Assembly (NCBI RefSeq): GCF_018698455.1 | Contig: NZ_JABIOQ010000072.1 | Location: forward strand, 1-64,000 | Direction of reading: 5' to 3' | DNA: 64,000 nucleotides | Origin: Sulfurimonas sp. | GTDB lineage: Bacteria > Campylobacterota > Campylobacteria > Campylobacterales > Sulfurimonadaceae | Shown here: positions 17,039-25,890 of the stretch, piece after piece | Position numbering within the stretch: the stretch's first letter is position 1 | How the letters are laid out: each line of letters starts with the position of its first letter | The notes under the pieces: model-generated | Databases searched by the model: none | Told to the model about the DNA's origin: nothing | What the model saw: only the letters and a program-made list of their open reading frames with translations | Program-made: the position numbers and the translations under genes

Positions 17039-17443
17039 ATGGCAGAACTCACTCTTTTTATCAGTGCTTTTCTAGCAGCAACCATTCTTCCTTTTTCTTC
17101 TGAAGCCACATTTTTATTTGCAATAACAAACGATATGCCAATTTTAAATGCAATGATTTTCGCTTCTTTTGGGAATGTATTAGCCATAATATTTAACTAC
17201 TACTTAGGGTTTTTTTTATATAAAAAAACAAAAGATAAATTACTCTCATCAAGAGTTGGTAAAAAATCTTATGAGTATGGAAATAGGTATGGTAATTGGG
17301 CACTACTGCTCTCATGGTTACCAATAATAGGCGATCCAATAACAATAGTTGCTGGTCTTTTTAGACTTAAATTTGTCTGGTTTATTATAATTGCAGGTTG
17401 CTTAAGGGTAGCAAGATATTATTTTTTAACTCAGTTATTTTAA
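17039..17443 (+). CDS. YqaA/DedA-related membrane protein
   Basis: The 134-residue protein has about four hydrophobic segments. It carries the family features 'FLAATILPFSSEATF' near the N-terminus, 'FGNVLAIIFNYYLGFF', and 'LLSWLPIIGDPITIVAGLFR'. This is the pattern of YqaA, the short branch of the DedA (VTT domain) family of inner-membrane proteins, some of which act as lipid scramblases or flippases. Its substrate is unknown. It ends where the convergent NHL lipoprotein gene ends (4-base overlap). Confidence 0.75.
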   Translation: MAELTLFISAFLAATILPFSSEATFLFAITNDMPILNAMIFASFGNVLAIIFNYYLGFFLYKKTKDKLLSSRVGKKSYEYGNRYGNWALLLSWLPIIGDPITIVAGLFRLKFVWFIIIAGCLRVARYYFLTQLF

Positions 17444-19533
17444 AAAGAGATAATGCGAATTAAATTATTGTCCGTATCACTAATGTACATCTTTTTTAAA
17501 TCTTTGTCGTAAAATAACGATTTTGGATGATTAATTCGAGCATTAGACTTATTACCATCAACCCATTCAGCACTATTGTCATTTAGTATACTGACAGCGG
17601 AGTTTGTCTCCAAATCAATTCCAAATATTTTATTTGTACCAATGTCAGAAACAAAGAGGATTTTATTGTTATGACTTATTGCAACTCCATATAAATTATT
17701 GAATGTTTCATTGTTAACGAGTTGAGTACTTACTGTTCCAGACAATGTGACTTTACGAATTTTATTATTACCATTGTCTACTACATATAAAGTATTTATT
17801 CCATCGTATGTAATTCCAGTTGGAGAAGAAAACTTTGAATTAGCTCCTTGTCCATCTATATCCCCTTGGGTGCTTCCAGCAAGAGTTGTGACTATGCCTT
17901 GTGAAGTGATTTTTCTAATACGATGATTATAAGTGTCCGTCACATAAAGATTTCCATTTCCATCCAGAATAGCTGCATATGGCTGGTTGAAAAGTGCTTG
18001 TGTTGAATTTCCATCTTTATATCCAGCAGAGCCATTACCCGCAAATAGGGTTGTAGTCGAGCCAATAGCTCTCTTGATGGAATGATTATAGCTATCGACG
18101 ATGTAAAAAGTTTGATTAGAGTCCCATAAACCTACGATGGATGTTGGATTGTGTAAAAGTGTTGTAGATAGAGTACCTACTGCATCTCCTTGGGATGTCC
18201 CAACGGTTTGTTGTCCAATAAAGGTTGCAGTGATGCTTTTGTTTGTAGAAGCTAAATCCAAATGCCTAATCTTTTGATTTTGAGTATCGCAAAAATAGAG
18301 GTTGCCTTGGGGACTAACGGTTAGACCTTCAGGTTTGAAAAACTCTTCGATTTTTTGATTGGCATCATCATCAGTAATGTCTTGTCCTGGTTCTCCACTT
18401 CCCATTACTGTTCGCACTATTTTTTCATTTTTAAGAATTTTCCTAATTTTATGATTGCCACGATCGACGATGTAAAGTTCATTTAGGGTTGAGTATAAGC
18501 CTATTGGTTCGTTAAACATAGCACTTGAGGTACTCGTTCCCTCTAAACTACCCCTGTTTTTGGTTGTATTTGTTCCATTATTGTCTCCAGCATAGCACGG
18601 TGTTGTGATTGGTGCATAAGTAGAATTGTAGTCAAGAATGGTATGGTCTTGAGTATTTGAAATATATAGTATATTTGTATTTACATCAAAGAGGATGCCT
18701 TCAGGAGCGTTTAATCCAATAATATTCGTATCAACCGCTCCAATTACATTATTTATCGGGACATCGTAAACTTTATTGCTTCCTTTTAAAAGAACGAGCA
18801 GATTAGTTCCATTACTTGTACTTGTCAGATCAATGGGCAGTGAATCTGAAGAAATTTGGCTAAAATCGATAAATGTTCCAACGTTATGAGCTGTTCCGCT
18901 TGTGATATTGATATCTCTAACAACGTTGTTTAGAGTGTCTGCTACATATAGAGTTGATCCAATGACCTCTAAACCATGAGGTTGATAAAAATGAGATAGT
19001 GAGCCATTTGCATCATCAGCGTAACCGCTTGATTTACTTCCTGCAATTTTAATGACGGTAATTTCGGATTCTTGAGGATTTCCGGTAATATTTGCATCTA
19101 ATATTTTATTATTACCAGTGTCCGCTATGTATAGGTGCGTATCAAGGGGATTGCTTGCATCGATTGCTAAACCGGTAGGACCTGAAAAAAGTGCAGTCGT
19201 TCCTTGTTGCTCAGTATCGGTATTATCTCCACCGGCTCCGGTAGTACTACCTATAACAGTCAATACTGTGCCGTCGGGAGCTATTCTCCTGATACAGTTA
19301 TTTGCGGCATCGCTAATGTAAATATATCCGTTGTCCATGACTAGATGTTCTGGTTTTTGAAATTTTGAGTAACTTTGAGCTTGTGTAATAGTTTTTATAA
19401 CTGGAGTAGTTATATTAAGGTCCGATTCTGCTTGTGCTGTATTTTGTAGAGAGCTTGTAATGTCCTTTTCACTACCACATCCTACAATAAATATAGAGAG
19501 GAACCCAATTACACATAGTGAATAAAATTTCAT
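17440..19533 (-). CDS. NHL-repeat lipoprotein (two beta-propellers)
   Basis: The 697-residue protein starts with a lipoprotein leader ('LSIFIVGCGSEKD', Cys19). It continues as a chain of NHL repeats, each ending in a motif like 'ISDAANNCIRRI', 'VADTLNNVVRDI', 'IVDRGNHKIRKI', 'VTDTYNHRIRKI' or 'ISDTDNNLIRII'. I count about twelve, one of them weak ('LLKGSNKVYDV'), which would make two six-bladed propellers. The last repeat closes at the stop codon. Propellers of this kind bind proteins, nucleic acids or sugars or act as hydrolases. No catalytic site is visible, so a periplasmic or surface binding scaffold is likely. It is monocistronic. Confidence 0.85.
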   Translation of the reverse strand: MKFYSLCVIGFLSIFIVGCGSEKDITSSLQNTAQAESDLNITTPVIKTITQAQSYSKFQKPEHLVMDNGYIYISDAANNCIRRIAPDGTVLTVIGSTTGAGGDNTDTEQQGTTALFSGPTGLAIDASNPLDTHLYIADTGNNKILDANITGNPQESEITVIKIAGSKSSGYADDANGSLSHFYQPHGLEVIGSTLYVADTLNNVVRDINITSGTAHNVGTFIDFSQISSDSLPIDLTSTSNGTNLLVLLKGSNKVYDVPINNVIGAVDTNIIGLNAPEGILFDVNTNILYISNTQDHTILDYNSTYAPITTPCYAGDNNGTNTTKNRGSLEGTSTSSAMFNEPIGLYSTLNELYIVDRGNHKIRKILKNEKIVRTVMGSGEPGQDITDDDANQKIEEFFKPEGLTVSPQGNLYFCDTQNQKIRHLDLASTNKSITATFIGQQTVGTSQGDAVGTLSTTLLHNPTSIVGLWDSNQTFYIVDSYNHSIKRAIGSTTTLFAGNGSAGYKDGNSTQALFNQPYAAILDGNGNLYVTDTYNHRIRKITSQGIVTTLAGSTQGDIDGQGANSKFSSPTGITYDGINTLYVVDNGNNKIRKVTLSGTVSTQLVNNETFNNLYGVAISHNNKILFVSDIGTNKIFGIDLETNSAVSILNDNSAEWVDGNKSNARINHPKSLFYDKDLKKMYISDTDNNLIRIISF

Positions 19534-19611
19534 GACTAGCCTTTTTTGAAAGAAGTTTGTTTTGGATTTATAATAGCAAAATGATTAGCATAAGTCAATT
19601 GTCGACTCTTG

Positions 19612-19620
19612 TGGTATAAT
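19612..19620 (+). promoter_or_regulatory. Extended -10 for the fumarate reductase-like pair
   Basis: TGGTATAAT carries an extended -10 (TGN-TATAAT) and lies 45 bases upstream of the flavoprotein ATG at 19665. An AGAAGAG ribosome site follows. The same TGGTATAAT string appears in the rpsU promoter, which supports it as a strong housekeeping -10 in this genome. Confidence 0.55.
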
Positions 19621-19664
19621 AATTTTAATATAAAAATATCAATACAGAGTCAGAAGAGAAATAA

Positions 19665-21179
19665 ATGAATTATAAAAGTGATGTTTTAGTTATAGGAGCA
19701 GGTGGAGCAGGGCTTACAGCAGCTTTACATGCTAAAGAGAGTGGAGCTAGAGTTATAGTTATTACAAAAGAGTATCCAACACGAAGTCAAACATGTATGG
19801 CTCAGGGTGGTATAAATGCAGCCCTTGGAAATGTAGAAGAAGATAGTGTTGAATCTCATATTGCAAACACACTAAAGTCAGCTCATGGTGAAGCAGATGA
19901 AGCAGCTGTTCGTTTTATGTGTAGTGAGGCTATCAATGCAGTAGAGTGGCTAGATAGTATAGGCGTTTGTTTCTCTCGTGCAAAAGATGCAAAAATAGCA
20001 CAGAGAGCTCTCGGAGGAGCTTCTGCTGCTCGCGCTTGTTATGCACAAGACTATACTGGGTTAAAAATACTTCACACTATATATGATAGATGTTTGCAAG
20101 AGAACATAGAAATGAAAAATGAGAAATATCTCTTAGAGCTTCTCAAAGATGAAGAAGGTAGAGTGAAGGGTGCGAAAGTATTAGACATTCGAAGTGGAGA
20201 AGTAGAAGTTTATGAAGCAAATGCAGTCATAATGGCGAGCGGTGGTTATAGTCGTATTTACGATAAAAACTCTACTAATTCCACTGCTTCAACAGGTGAT
20301 GGGATTGCGGTAGCTCTTAGAGCAGGTGCGAAGCTTATAGACATGGAGTTTATTCAGTTCCATCCAACTGGACTTAAAGGCTCATCCATTCTCATAAGTG
20401 AATCAGCTCGTGGAGAGGGTGGCCATATTGTGAACTCCAAGGGTGTGCGTTTTACTAACGAGCTAGCCCCTCGTGATGAACTCTCTCGTGCCATAAACGC
20501 AGAGATAGCAAAGGGTGAGCAAGTTTTTTTAGACATACGACATCTTGGAGAAGAACTGATAAACGAGGGTTTACCTCAAGAGAGGAAACTAGCAAAACTG
20601 TATGAAAATGTAGACCCGGTTCATGAGATCATACCTATTCGTCCAGTTGCACATTACACTATGGGTGGGATTGAAGTAGATCATAAGTCTCAAACTTCAC
20701 TGAGTGGTCTATATGCTTGTGGAGAATGTGCAAACCATAGAGTGCATGGTGCAAATCGTCTGGGTGGAAACTCTCTTTTAGAAATCGTAGTTTTTGGAAA
20801 AGAAGCAGGATTAAACGCAGCAAAATTTGCACTTTCTCAAAATACTGAAAGTTCTTATATTGAGCAACCTGATGTAATGAATGATATAAAAGCAGGTAAG
20901 AATGAGATAGATTTTTATTCGTTTCGTCAGCACATCGGTGATATGTTTTATAAAGATGTAGGAATAGTAAGAACAAGAGAGCAGTTAGAATCAGCTCTAA
21001 AAGAGATTTTAGAGATTAAAGAAAAACTTCCTTTGATGGGTGTAAAAGACACTTCGAAGGTATACAATACAAACCTTGTGGAGTTTATAGAGTTTAGAAA
21101 TGTGTTAGCCGTTTGTGAGCAGGTTGTTTCATCAGCACTTAAACGCGAGGTGAGCTGTGGTGCTCACTATATAGTTTAG
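19665..21179 (+). CDS. Fumarate reductase/succinate dehydrogenase-type flavoprotein, short form
   Basis: The fold and active site of FrdA/SdhA are present: FAD motif 'GAGGAGLTAALHAKESGA', substrate residues in 'QFHPTG', 'ARGEGG', 'APRDELSRAI', 'AHYTMGGIEV' and 'GANRLGGNSL'. Two features differ from the membrane enzymes. The histidine that covalently holds FAD ('RSHT' in E. coli FrdA) is replaced ('RSQTCMAQGG'), so FAD should be non-covalent. The chain also stops at 'SCGAHYIV', about 70-100 residues short of the usual C-terminal domain. There is no Tat signal, so it should be cytoplasmic. An iron-sulfur subunit follows but no anchor subunit. L-aspartate oxidase also lacks the His, but the paired FeS gene argues for a reductase. 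Confidence 0.85.
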   Translation: MNYKSDVLVIGAGGAGLTAALHAKESGARVIVITKEYPTRSQTCMAQGGINAALGNVEEDSVESHIANTLKSAHGEADEAAVRFMCSEAINAVEWLDSIGVCFSRAKDAKIAQRALGGASAARACYAQDYTGLKILHTIYDRCLQENIEMKNEKYLLELLKDEEGRVKGAKVLDIRSGEVEVYEANAVIMASGGYSRIYDKNSTNSTASTGDGIAVALRAGAKLIDMEFIQFHPTGLKGSSILISESARGEGGHIVNSKGVRFTNELAPRDELSRAINAEIAKGEQVFLDIRHLGEELINEGLPQERKLAKLYENVDPVHEIIPIRPVAHYTMGGIEVDHKSQTSLSGLYACGECANHRVHGANRLGGNSLLEIVVFGKEAGLNAAKFALSQNTESSYIEQPDVMNDIKAGKNEIDFYSFRQHIGDMFYKDVGIVRTREQLESALKEILEIKEKLPLMGVKDTSKVYNTNLVEFIEFRNVLAVCEQVVSSALKREVSCGAHYIV

Positions 21180-21195
21180 TAAAGAGTTGGAAATT

Positions 21196-21891
21196 ATGAT
21201 AAATATAAATATTAAACGTGAAAATGAATTTGTAGAATATGGTGTTGATTTAGAAGACGTAACACTTCTTGAAGTACTTATAGAGATTAAAACAAAACAA
21301 GATGTAAGTCTAGCATTTAGTAGTGGTTGTCGGAGCAGCGTTTGTGGTTCTTGTTCAATGCGAGTAAATGAAAGAGAGGTCTTGGCTTGTTCTTATAAGG
21401 TACAAGATGGAGATACAATTGAACCACTTAAAAATGTAGAGGTTATACGAGACTTAGTTACTGATATGGATGCTTCTTATACTTTTAATGCAAGAGCAAA
21501 AGCATGGCTACAAGAAGGTCTTGGTATTTCACTTACTCAGGACGATGCGAAGATAAATGAAGTACAGAGCGACTGTATACTTTGTGGATCATGTTACTCC
21601 GCTTGTCCTGTTTATAGTGTTAACAAAGACTTTTTAGGACCTTTCGCATTGACTAGAGTTTGGAAGTATGTAAGCGATAAACGCGAGGGTGAACCTAAAA
21701 CAAAAATAGATAATGTCCAGCTTAATGGTGTGTGGGATTGTACACTTTGCAATGAATGTACAATAGTTTGTCCTCAAAATATTTCAAGTAAAACAGATAT
21801 AGAGAAACTACGTTTTAAATCTGCACAGTATGGATATATGGATCCTAACTTTGGTGGATTTGGTAGTTTTGATGGAAGTCCTAGTTTCTAA
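21196..21891 (+). CDS. Fumarate reductase/succinate dehydrogenase-type iron-sulfur subunit
   Basis: The N-terminal ferredoxin-like part has the [2Fe-2S] ligands in 'GCRSSVCGSCSMRV' plus a later 'VLAC' (about residues 43-65). The C-terminal half has 'CILCGSCYSACPVY' and 'CTLCNECTIVCPQN'. In E. coli the third site is a [3Fe-4S] cluster because one cysteine is missing. Here that site has a full CxxCxxC plus the later CP, so it may hold a [4Fe-4S] cluster, as in the archaeal class-E enzymes. The track start is a TTG at 21187; the ATG at 21196 has AAAGAG nine bases upstream and is preferred. No SdhC, SdhD or CCG-domain SdhE gene is adjacent. Confidence 0.87.
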   Translation: MININIKRENEFVEYGVDLEDVTLLEVLIEIKTKQDVSLAFSSGCRSSVCGSCSMRVNEREVLACSYKVQDGDTIEPLKNVEVIRDLVTDMDASYTFNARAKAWLQEGLGISLTQDDAKINEVQSDCILCGSCYSACPVYSVNKDFLGPFALTRVWKYVSDKREGEPKTKIDNVQLNGVWDCTLCNECTIVCPQNISSKTDIEKLRFKSAQYGYMDPNFGGFGSFDGSPSF

Positions 21892-21941
21892 AGCTAACAA
21901 ACAAACATGTTATAATAATTTAAAATATAAAAGGTAAAACA

Positions 21942-22439
21942 ATGGCAAAAGAATACTCATTTGATATAACAGCAAAAGTAGATATGCAAGACTTTAAAAA
22001 TGCAATAAATTTAGTAGATAGAGAAGTTTCAAACCGTTATGACTTTAAGGGAACAACTTTTGAAGTTACTTACAGTGAAAAAGCAAAGACATTAGTCCTT
22101 ATAGCTTCTTCTGATAATAAAGTCGATGCACTTAAAGACATAGTAATCGCAAAGTTTTTAAAACAGGGACTTTCTTCAAAAGTTTTAGAAGAGTTAAAAG
22201 TAGAAGACTCTTCAGGTGGAAATAGAAAAATGACTTTTAAAGTTGTTGATTATATAGAGAGTAAAGAAGCAAAGAAGATAACAGCAGAAATAAAAAAGAT
22301 GAAACTAAAAGTAAATGCTCAGATAGAGGGCGATAGCATCCGTGTAAAAGGTGCTAAACTTGATGAGCTACAAAAGGTTATAGCAATGGTTAAAGAGGCT
22401 GAATGGGATGCTCCTTTAGTTTTTGAGAACATGAGATAA
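21942..22439 (+). CDS. YajQ-family nucleotide-binding protein
   Basis: The 165-residue protein shows the YajQ pattern from end to end: 'MAKEYSFDITAKVDMQDFKNA', 'EVSNRYDFKGT' (about residues 28-38), 'AKFLKQGLSSKVL', and the C-terminal 'KLDELQKVIAMVKEAEWDAPLVFENMR'. YajQ proteins have two tandem RNA-recognition-like folds. In Xanthomonas the family binds cyclic di-GMP and acts with a transcription factor; in other species its role is less clear. Its neighbour is a helix-turn-helix protein gene 10 bases downstream, a suggestive pairing though not proof of one. Confidence 0.92.
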   Translation: MAKEYSFDITAKVDMQDFKNAINLVDREVSNRYDFKGTTFEVTYSEKAKTLVLIASSDNKVDALKDIVIAKFLKQGLSSKVLEELKVEDSSGGNRKMTFKVVDYIESKEAKKITAEIKKMKLKVNAQIEGDSIRVKGAKLDELQKVIAMVKEAEWDAPLVFENMR

Positions 22440-22449
22440 AGGGAAAGTT

Positions 22450-23091
22450 ATGAAAACAAAGATGAGTGTTAATGAGGCAGCAGGATTTTTAAATATTTCT
22501 AAAGAAGCTATTCATAATCGTATTCGCAGAGGTTCTATAGAAGTCCTTGTCGAGAATGGGGTTAAGATGGTTGTATTAGACTCTAAAGACACATCAGCTA
22601 AGCCAAGACAGAGTACTGTTAAAGTGAATAATAACAACGATAAATATAATAAACTTTTAGAAGAACAAAATGCTAAACTTCAAGAGAGGATTACACTTTT
22701 AGAAAATGAGACTCGAAGTCTGCGAGATCAAAAAGAGTTAATGCTCATTGCTGAGAGAGAGAAAATAGAGCAGATTTATATAGATAAAGATGAACAGCTA
22801 AAAAACATACTAGCAACTCTTTCTTCACAGTTACAGATATCAGCTCCAACTGAAGATGTAGAGACGATAGACACACATGTTGAAGAAGAAATAACTGAAG
22901 AAATTGATGATAAAAGTTCTCTTATATCTTTAAAGAAACATCTGAAAAATTTGGATATATCTGATAAAAAGATTAAAAAGATTCAGTCACGTTTTCTTAA
23001 AAAATCTTTGAAAGATGAGAGAATTATAAGTATAGGAAAAAAGTACTATTTAGACACAAGTAAGTATGACTATAGTGATTTAATAAAATAG
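22450..23091 (+). CDS. Helix-turn-helix protein with coiled coil
   Basis: The first 45 residues form a MerR/excisionase-like DNA-binding unit ('SVNEAAGFLNISKEAIHNRIRRGSIEVL'). A polar linker is followed by a strong coiled coil ('EEQNAKLQERITLLENETRSLRDQKELM', about residues 70-115). A charged C-terminal region ends 'KYDYSDLIK'. This is the shape of a small regulator that dimerises through the coil. Its target is unknown. It lies 10 bases after the YajQ gene. The pair ends at a perfect hairpin that also serves the convergent DUF1538 gene. Confidence 0.75.
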   Translation: MKTKMSVNEAAGFLNISKEAIHNRIRRGSIEVLVENGVKMVVLDSKDTSAKPRQSTVKVNNNNDKYNKLLEEQNAKLQERITLLENETRSLRDQKELMLIAEREKIEQIYIDKDEQLKNILATLSSQLQISAPTEDVETIDTHVEEEITEEIDDKSSLISLKKHLKNLDISDKKIKKIQSRFLKKSLKDERIISIGKKYYLDTSKYDYSDLIK

Positions 23092-23109
23092 AGAAAGAGT
23101 CTCTATTTT
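23085..23109. terminator. Bidirectional hairpin terminator
   Basis: AAAATAGAGA, five bases, then TCTCTATTTT form a perfect 10-bp stem with an A-rich entry and a T-rich exit on both strands. It lies exactly between the convergent helix-turn-helix and DUF1538 genes and overlaps both stops. Confidence 0.8.
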
Positions 23110-25042
23110 ATAAGTCAGCTTTATTTAAAGTAAGACCCTTAAGATTTGAGATAGGGTAAGAGTAAGTAAGACCTTTTCCATCCCCTGTTATATCCAATTC
23201 ATCGATAACAGACTTGATAATAGGTTCGACATTTTTTGTTTGTGTTATAAATAATAGGTCTGAATTAATATTTTCCGTATGGAGTCTATTGTAAATACTT
23301 TCTAGTTTTTCAAGTCCCATCCCATGGGCTTCTGTTATTGTCACTCCTCTCGCTCCAGCACTCTTAGCGGCACAGAGAGCTCTTTCTTCGCCTTCTTTTG
23401 GAACTATAACATGTACAGCAGAAAAGGACATTTCATATGAGTGACGCTGTCCTGTTCCTTGAATGTTAACCGTAGTAAGACCCATATTATGGGCATCTTC
23501 AATGGCATGTCTAAACTCATCGCGTTTAATAGCATCTTCCTCATGCTTACCTTTTATACCCATATTCTCTGTGATAATTCCATAAAGCATAACAGTTATC
23601 ATAGGAAAAAGTGAAGCAAACGCGATAAGACCAAAACCATCTATAAGTGGATCGCGTCCTGGTATGTTTGTAGCAAGACCAAGACCAAGTGCTGCAACAA
23701 GTGGTACAGTAACTGTAGACGTTGTAACCCCACCACTATCATAAGCTATGGGAATGATGTACTTTGGTGCTATAAACGTAAGGGCAATTACAATCATGTA
23801 TCCAGCCATGATGTAGTAAACTATTTCTCCACCTACGACAATGCGATAAGCACCTAAAGAGATACCAATCGCTACACCAAGAGCAACGAAAAGACGTAGA
23901 ACAAAGTCATTTATCTTGCCATCACTTATCTCTTTAGCTTTTCTTGCAATAGCTGTCAAAGAAGGTTCTGCCATAGTTGTTGAGAAACCTATGAGAAAAC
24001 CAAATGAGTAAACTATAACATTGCTATCGTATTGTGTTAGCTCGAAAGCCATAGTCTCACCAACAGAAAAAAGACCCATCTCTAAACCAACAATAAAAGC
24101 ATCTAAACCTAGGATTACAAGCCCAAATCCAATGATGACATTTTTAAGATTATCTATAGGTTTTTTTAGAATTGCATATTGAAAAAACAGGATGATTGCT
24201 AAAATAGGCACAACATCTATAATGACTCCACCAATTCCTTTGAGTATGTTTAAAAAGGAAAAGTCAAAGTTTACAGCATTATTTGCTACTGCATCAGCTA
24301 TGGGAAGAATATGAGGAACTTGCTCAACAGCATCTATAAACTCATAAACAAAAATACCATAGAACTGAACAAAAATCATAGGTGTTAAAGAAGCAAATGC
24401 AATAAGACCAAAACCATCTAAAACAGGATTTCTCCCCTTTATAGTAGAAGCTAAACCAATGCCAAGAGCTGCTACAAGAGGTACTGTCACGGTAGATGTT
24501 GTTACTCCACCGAGGTCATACGCAAGACCTACAATCTCTTTAGGAGCAAAAATAGTAGCCGAGACAACCATAACATATCCACTAATGATATAGTAGTGGA
24601 TGGGGTGCCCTTTAATAATTCTGTAAACACCAATAACTATGGCAAGTCCAACTGAAAATGCAACTACTAAACGCAGGGTGGTAGCATCGATTCGACCTGA
24701 ACTGATAGAGGCTGCTTTTTGAGCGATAACGATGAGGGCAGGTTCGGCGATAGTTGTACCAAAACCAATCATAAAGGCAAAAATAACAATGAGTATAGTA
24801 GAGTCTTTACGAGCAAATTCAGTCGCTAGACCTTCTCCAACGGGAAAAATACCAACTTCAAGACCAAGTAAAAAGATAGCAAGACCGACACCAACTATGG
24901 CAAGACCAATAGTCGTACTCAACCAGTTATCAGGAACACTCTGAATAATAGCGAGTTGAAAAAACATAATAACAAGAATGATAGGCAAGAGGTCACGAAA
25001 AGACTCTTTTAGAAGTTGGAGAAAGGATGCAAAACTTAACAT
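23108..25042 (-). CDS. DUF1538 membrane protein (duplicated) with PII-like C-terminal domain
   Basis: The 644-residue protein contains two copies of the DUF1538 membrane unit. Each has '[11 protein letters not shown]' or '[11 protein letters not shown]', then '[24 protein letters not shown]' or '[24 protein letters not shown]', then '[14 protein letters not shown]' or '[14 protein letters not shown]'. After the second copy comes a soluble stretch from about residue 505 ('[33 protein letters not shown]'), which looks like a PII/GlnB-type sensor fold. The family has been reported to include cation/proton antiporters (UmpAB), from memory. Ligand control of transport by the PII-like tail is an inference. 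It is a single-gene unit on the minus strand. Confidence 0.82.
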   Translation of the reverse strand: MLSFASFLQLLKESFRDLLPIILVIMFFQLAIIQSVPDNWLSTTIGLAIVGVGLAIFLLGLEVGIFPVGEGLATEFARKDSTILIVIFAFMIGFGTTIAEPALIVIAQKAASISSGRIDATTLRLVVAFSVGLAIVIGVYRIIKGHPIHYYIISGYVMVVSATIFAPKEIVGLAYDLGGVTTSTVTVPLVAALGIGLASTIKGRNPVLDGFGLIAFASLTPMIFVQFYGIFVYEFIDAVEQVPHILPIADAVANNAVNFDFSFLNILKGIGGVIIDVVPILAIILFFQYAILKKPIDNLKNVIIGFGLVILGLDAFIVGLEMGLFSVGETMAFELTQYDSNVIVYSFGFLIGFSTTMAEPSLTAIARKAKEISDGKINDFVLRLFVALGVAIGISLGAYRIVVGGEIVYYIMAGYMIVIALTFIAPKYIIPIAYDSGGVTTSTVTVPLVAALGLGLATNIPGRDPLIDGFGLIAFASLFPMITVMLYGIITENMGIKGKHEEDAIKRDEFRHAIEDAHNMGLTTVNIQGTGQRHSYEMSFSAVHVIVPKEGEERALCAAKSAGARGVTITEAHGMGLEKLESIYNRLHTENINSDLLFITQTKNVEPIIKSVIDELDITGDGKGLTYSYPISNLKGLTLNKADL

Positions 25043-25141
25043 GGTAAACCTTGAATTTATTTGTATCTAATAATAGCTAAAGTATTCTATACTTAGCTTA
25101 GAATAAGGGTCTGCTTTCAAGTACATCTAAAGCAAATAAGC

Positions 25142-25147
25142 TATAAT
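25142..25147 (+). promoter_or_regulatory. -10 element for tRNA-Ser
   Basis: TATAAT at 25142-25147 lies 16 bases before the mature 5' end of the tRNA. No matching -35 is clear. Confidence 0.5.
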
Positions 25148-25163
25148 CATGCTCTTCTTTAAT

Positions 25164-25251
25164 GGTTTCGTGTCCGAGTGGCCGATGGTGCAACCTTGGA
25201 AAGGTTGTGTAGAGCAATCTACCGAGAGTTCGAATCTCTCCGAAACCACCA
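25164..25251 (+). tRNA. tRNA-Ser (anticodon GGA)
   Basis: The acceptor stem GGTTTCG pairs with CGAAACC, and the 3' CCA is encoded (25249-25251). The anticodon stem CAACC/GGTTG encloses TTGGAAA, giving anticodon GGA. A long variable arm (GTAGA/TCTAC) and a T arm GAGAG-TTCGAAT-CTCTC mark it as a serine class II tRNA. It reads UCC and UCU codons. The discriminator base is A rather than the more usual G, by this folding. An antisense ORF (25098-25520) covers it and is not credible here. Confidence 0.95.
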
Positions 25252-25520
25252 CCTTTATCTCCCTGTTCTAGTCTATTTTTGAGATATTGATTTTTTAGTT
25301 CATCAATAATTTTGATTTGGACACTCTTCATATATCTTGACACAGTGTTTGTTTCAAGAACAGAAAGATGAAGTTGAAAATGATATATGTCATTTTTAAT
25401 ATTATATGCTGAGATAGACATAAGTTTGGCTTGAATTATAGCATTATTTATACCTAAAAGCTCTTTTAAATTTATATGATAGTCTATCGCTTTACTCGTG
25501 TTTAGCATAAGGATGTCCAT
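25252..25520 (-). pseudogene. Possible gene fragment beside tRNA-Ser
   Basis: The track ORF 25098-25520 on the minus strand has a protein-like first part ('MLNTSKAIDYHINLKELLGINNAI', then 'HFQLHLSVLETNTVSRYMKSVQIKII'). It then runs antisense through the tRNA gene. Only the part outside the tRNA could be a coding remnant. No family is recognised. Its ending inside the tRNA is typical of debris left where a mobile element joined at a tRNA 3' end, but there is no repeat or integrase here to confirm this. Confidence 0.3.
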
Positions 25521-25612
25521 TTATCCATTTCCCTTGATTAATATTATCTTGTATTATAGATGAATTTTCGGAATTAATGCTTTAAAGTAAGTCCCAAATA
25601 AATTCATAATAA

Positions 25613-25888
25613 AAATTATATCGCCCTCTTTTAAAAAATACACAATTTAAATATAAGAAATATGATGTAATCCTTATGGATGAAAATATGCCTAAAATGA
25701 ATGGTATAAAAGCTACACAAGAGATTATTAGATTAGAGAAAGAGCAAAACCTAAAACATACAAGAATCATTGCATTAACAGCGAATGCAATTAAAGGGGA
25801 TAGGGAAAGATTTCTAGAAGCTGGCATGGATGACTATCTCGCCAAACTATTTGATCAAGCCAAGTTGGTTGAATCCTTATCCAGATAA
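25613..25888 (+). pseudogene. Truncated response-regulator receiver domain
   Basis: The open frame reads 'YDVILMDENMPKMNGIKATQEI', then 'RIIALTANAIKGDRERFLEAGMDDYLAK'. This is the second half of a receiver (REC) domain of the kind at the end of hybrid histidine kinases. The phospho-acceptor Asp ('LMDENMP') and the late Lys ('YLAK') are kept. The first strands with the acidic pair are missing, and the frame upstream is only about 20 unrelated codons. The track's ATG start at 25676 is therefore internal to the old domain. It is probably a fragment that is not functional, left between tRNA-Ser and the lap genes. Confidence 0.75.
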
Positions 25889-25890
25889 AA

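Noticed and set aside
19665-21179. L-aspartate oxidase (NadB) as the identity of the flavoprotein
   Set aside because: NadB also lacks the covalent-FAD His, but the paired iron-sulfur subunit gene and the FrdA-like motifs favour a fumarate reductase-type enzyme.
25098-25251. Minus-strand ORF running through tRNA-Ser
   Set aside because: A coding gene antisense over a complete tRNA is very unlikely; only the part outside the tRNA was kept, as a low-confidence fragment.
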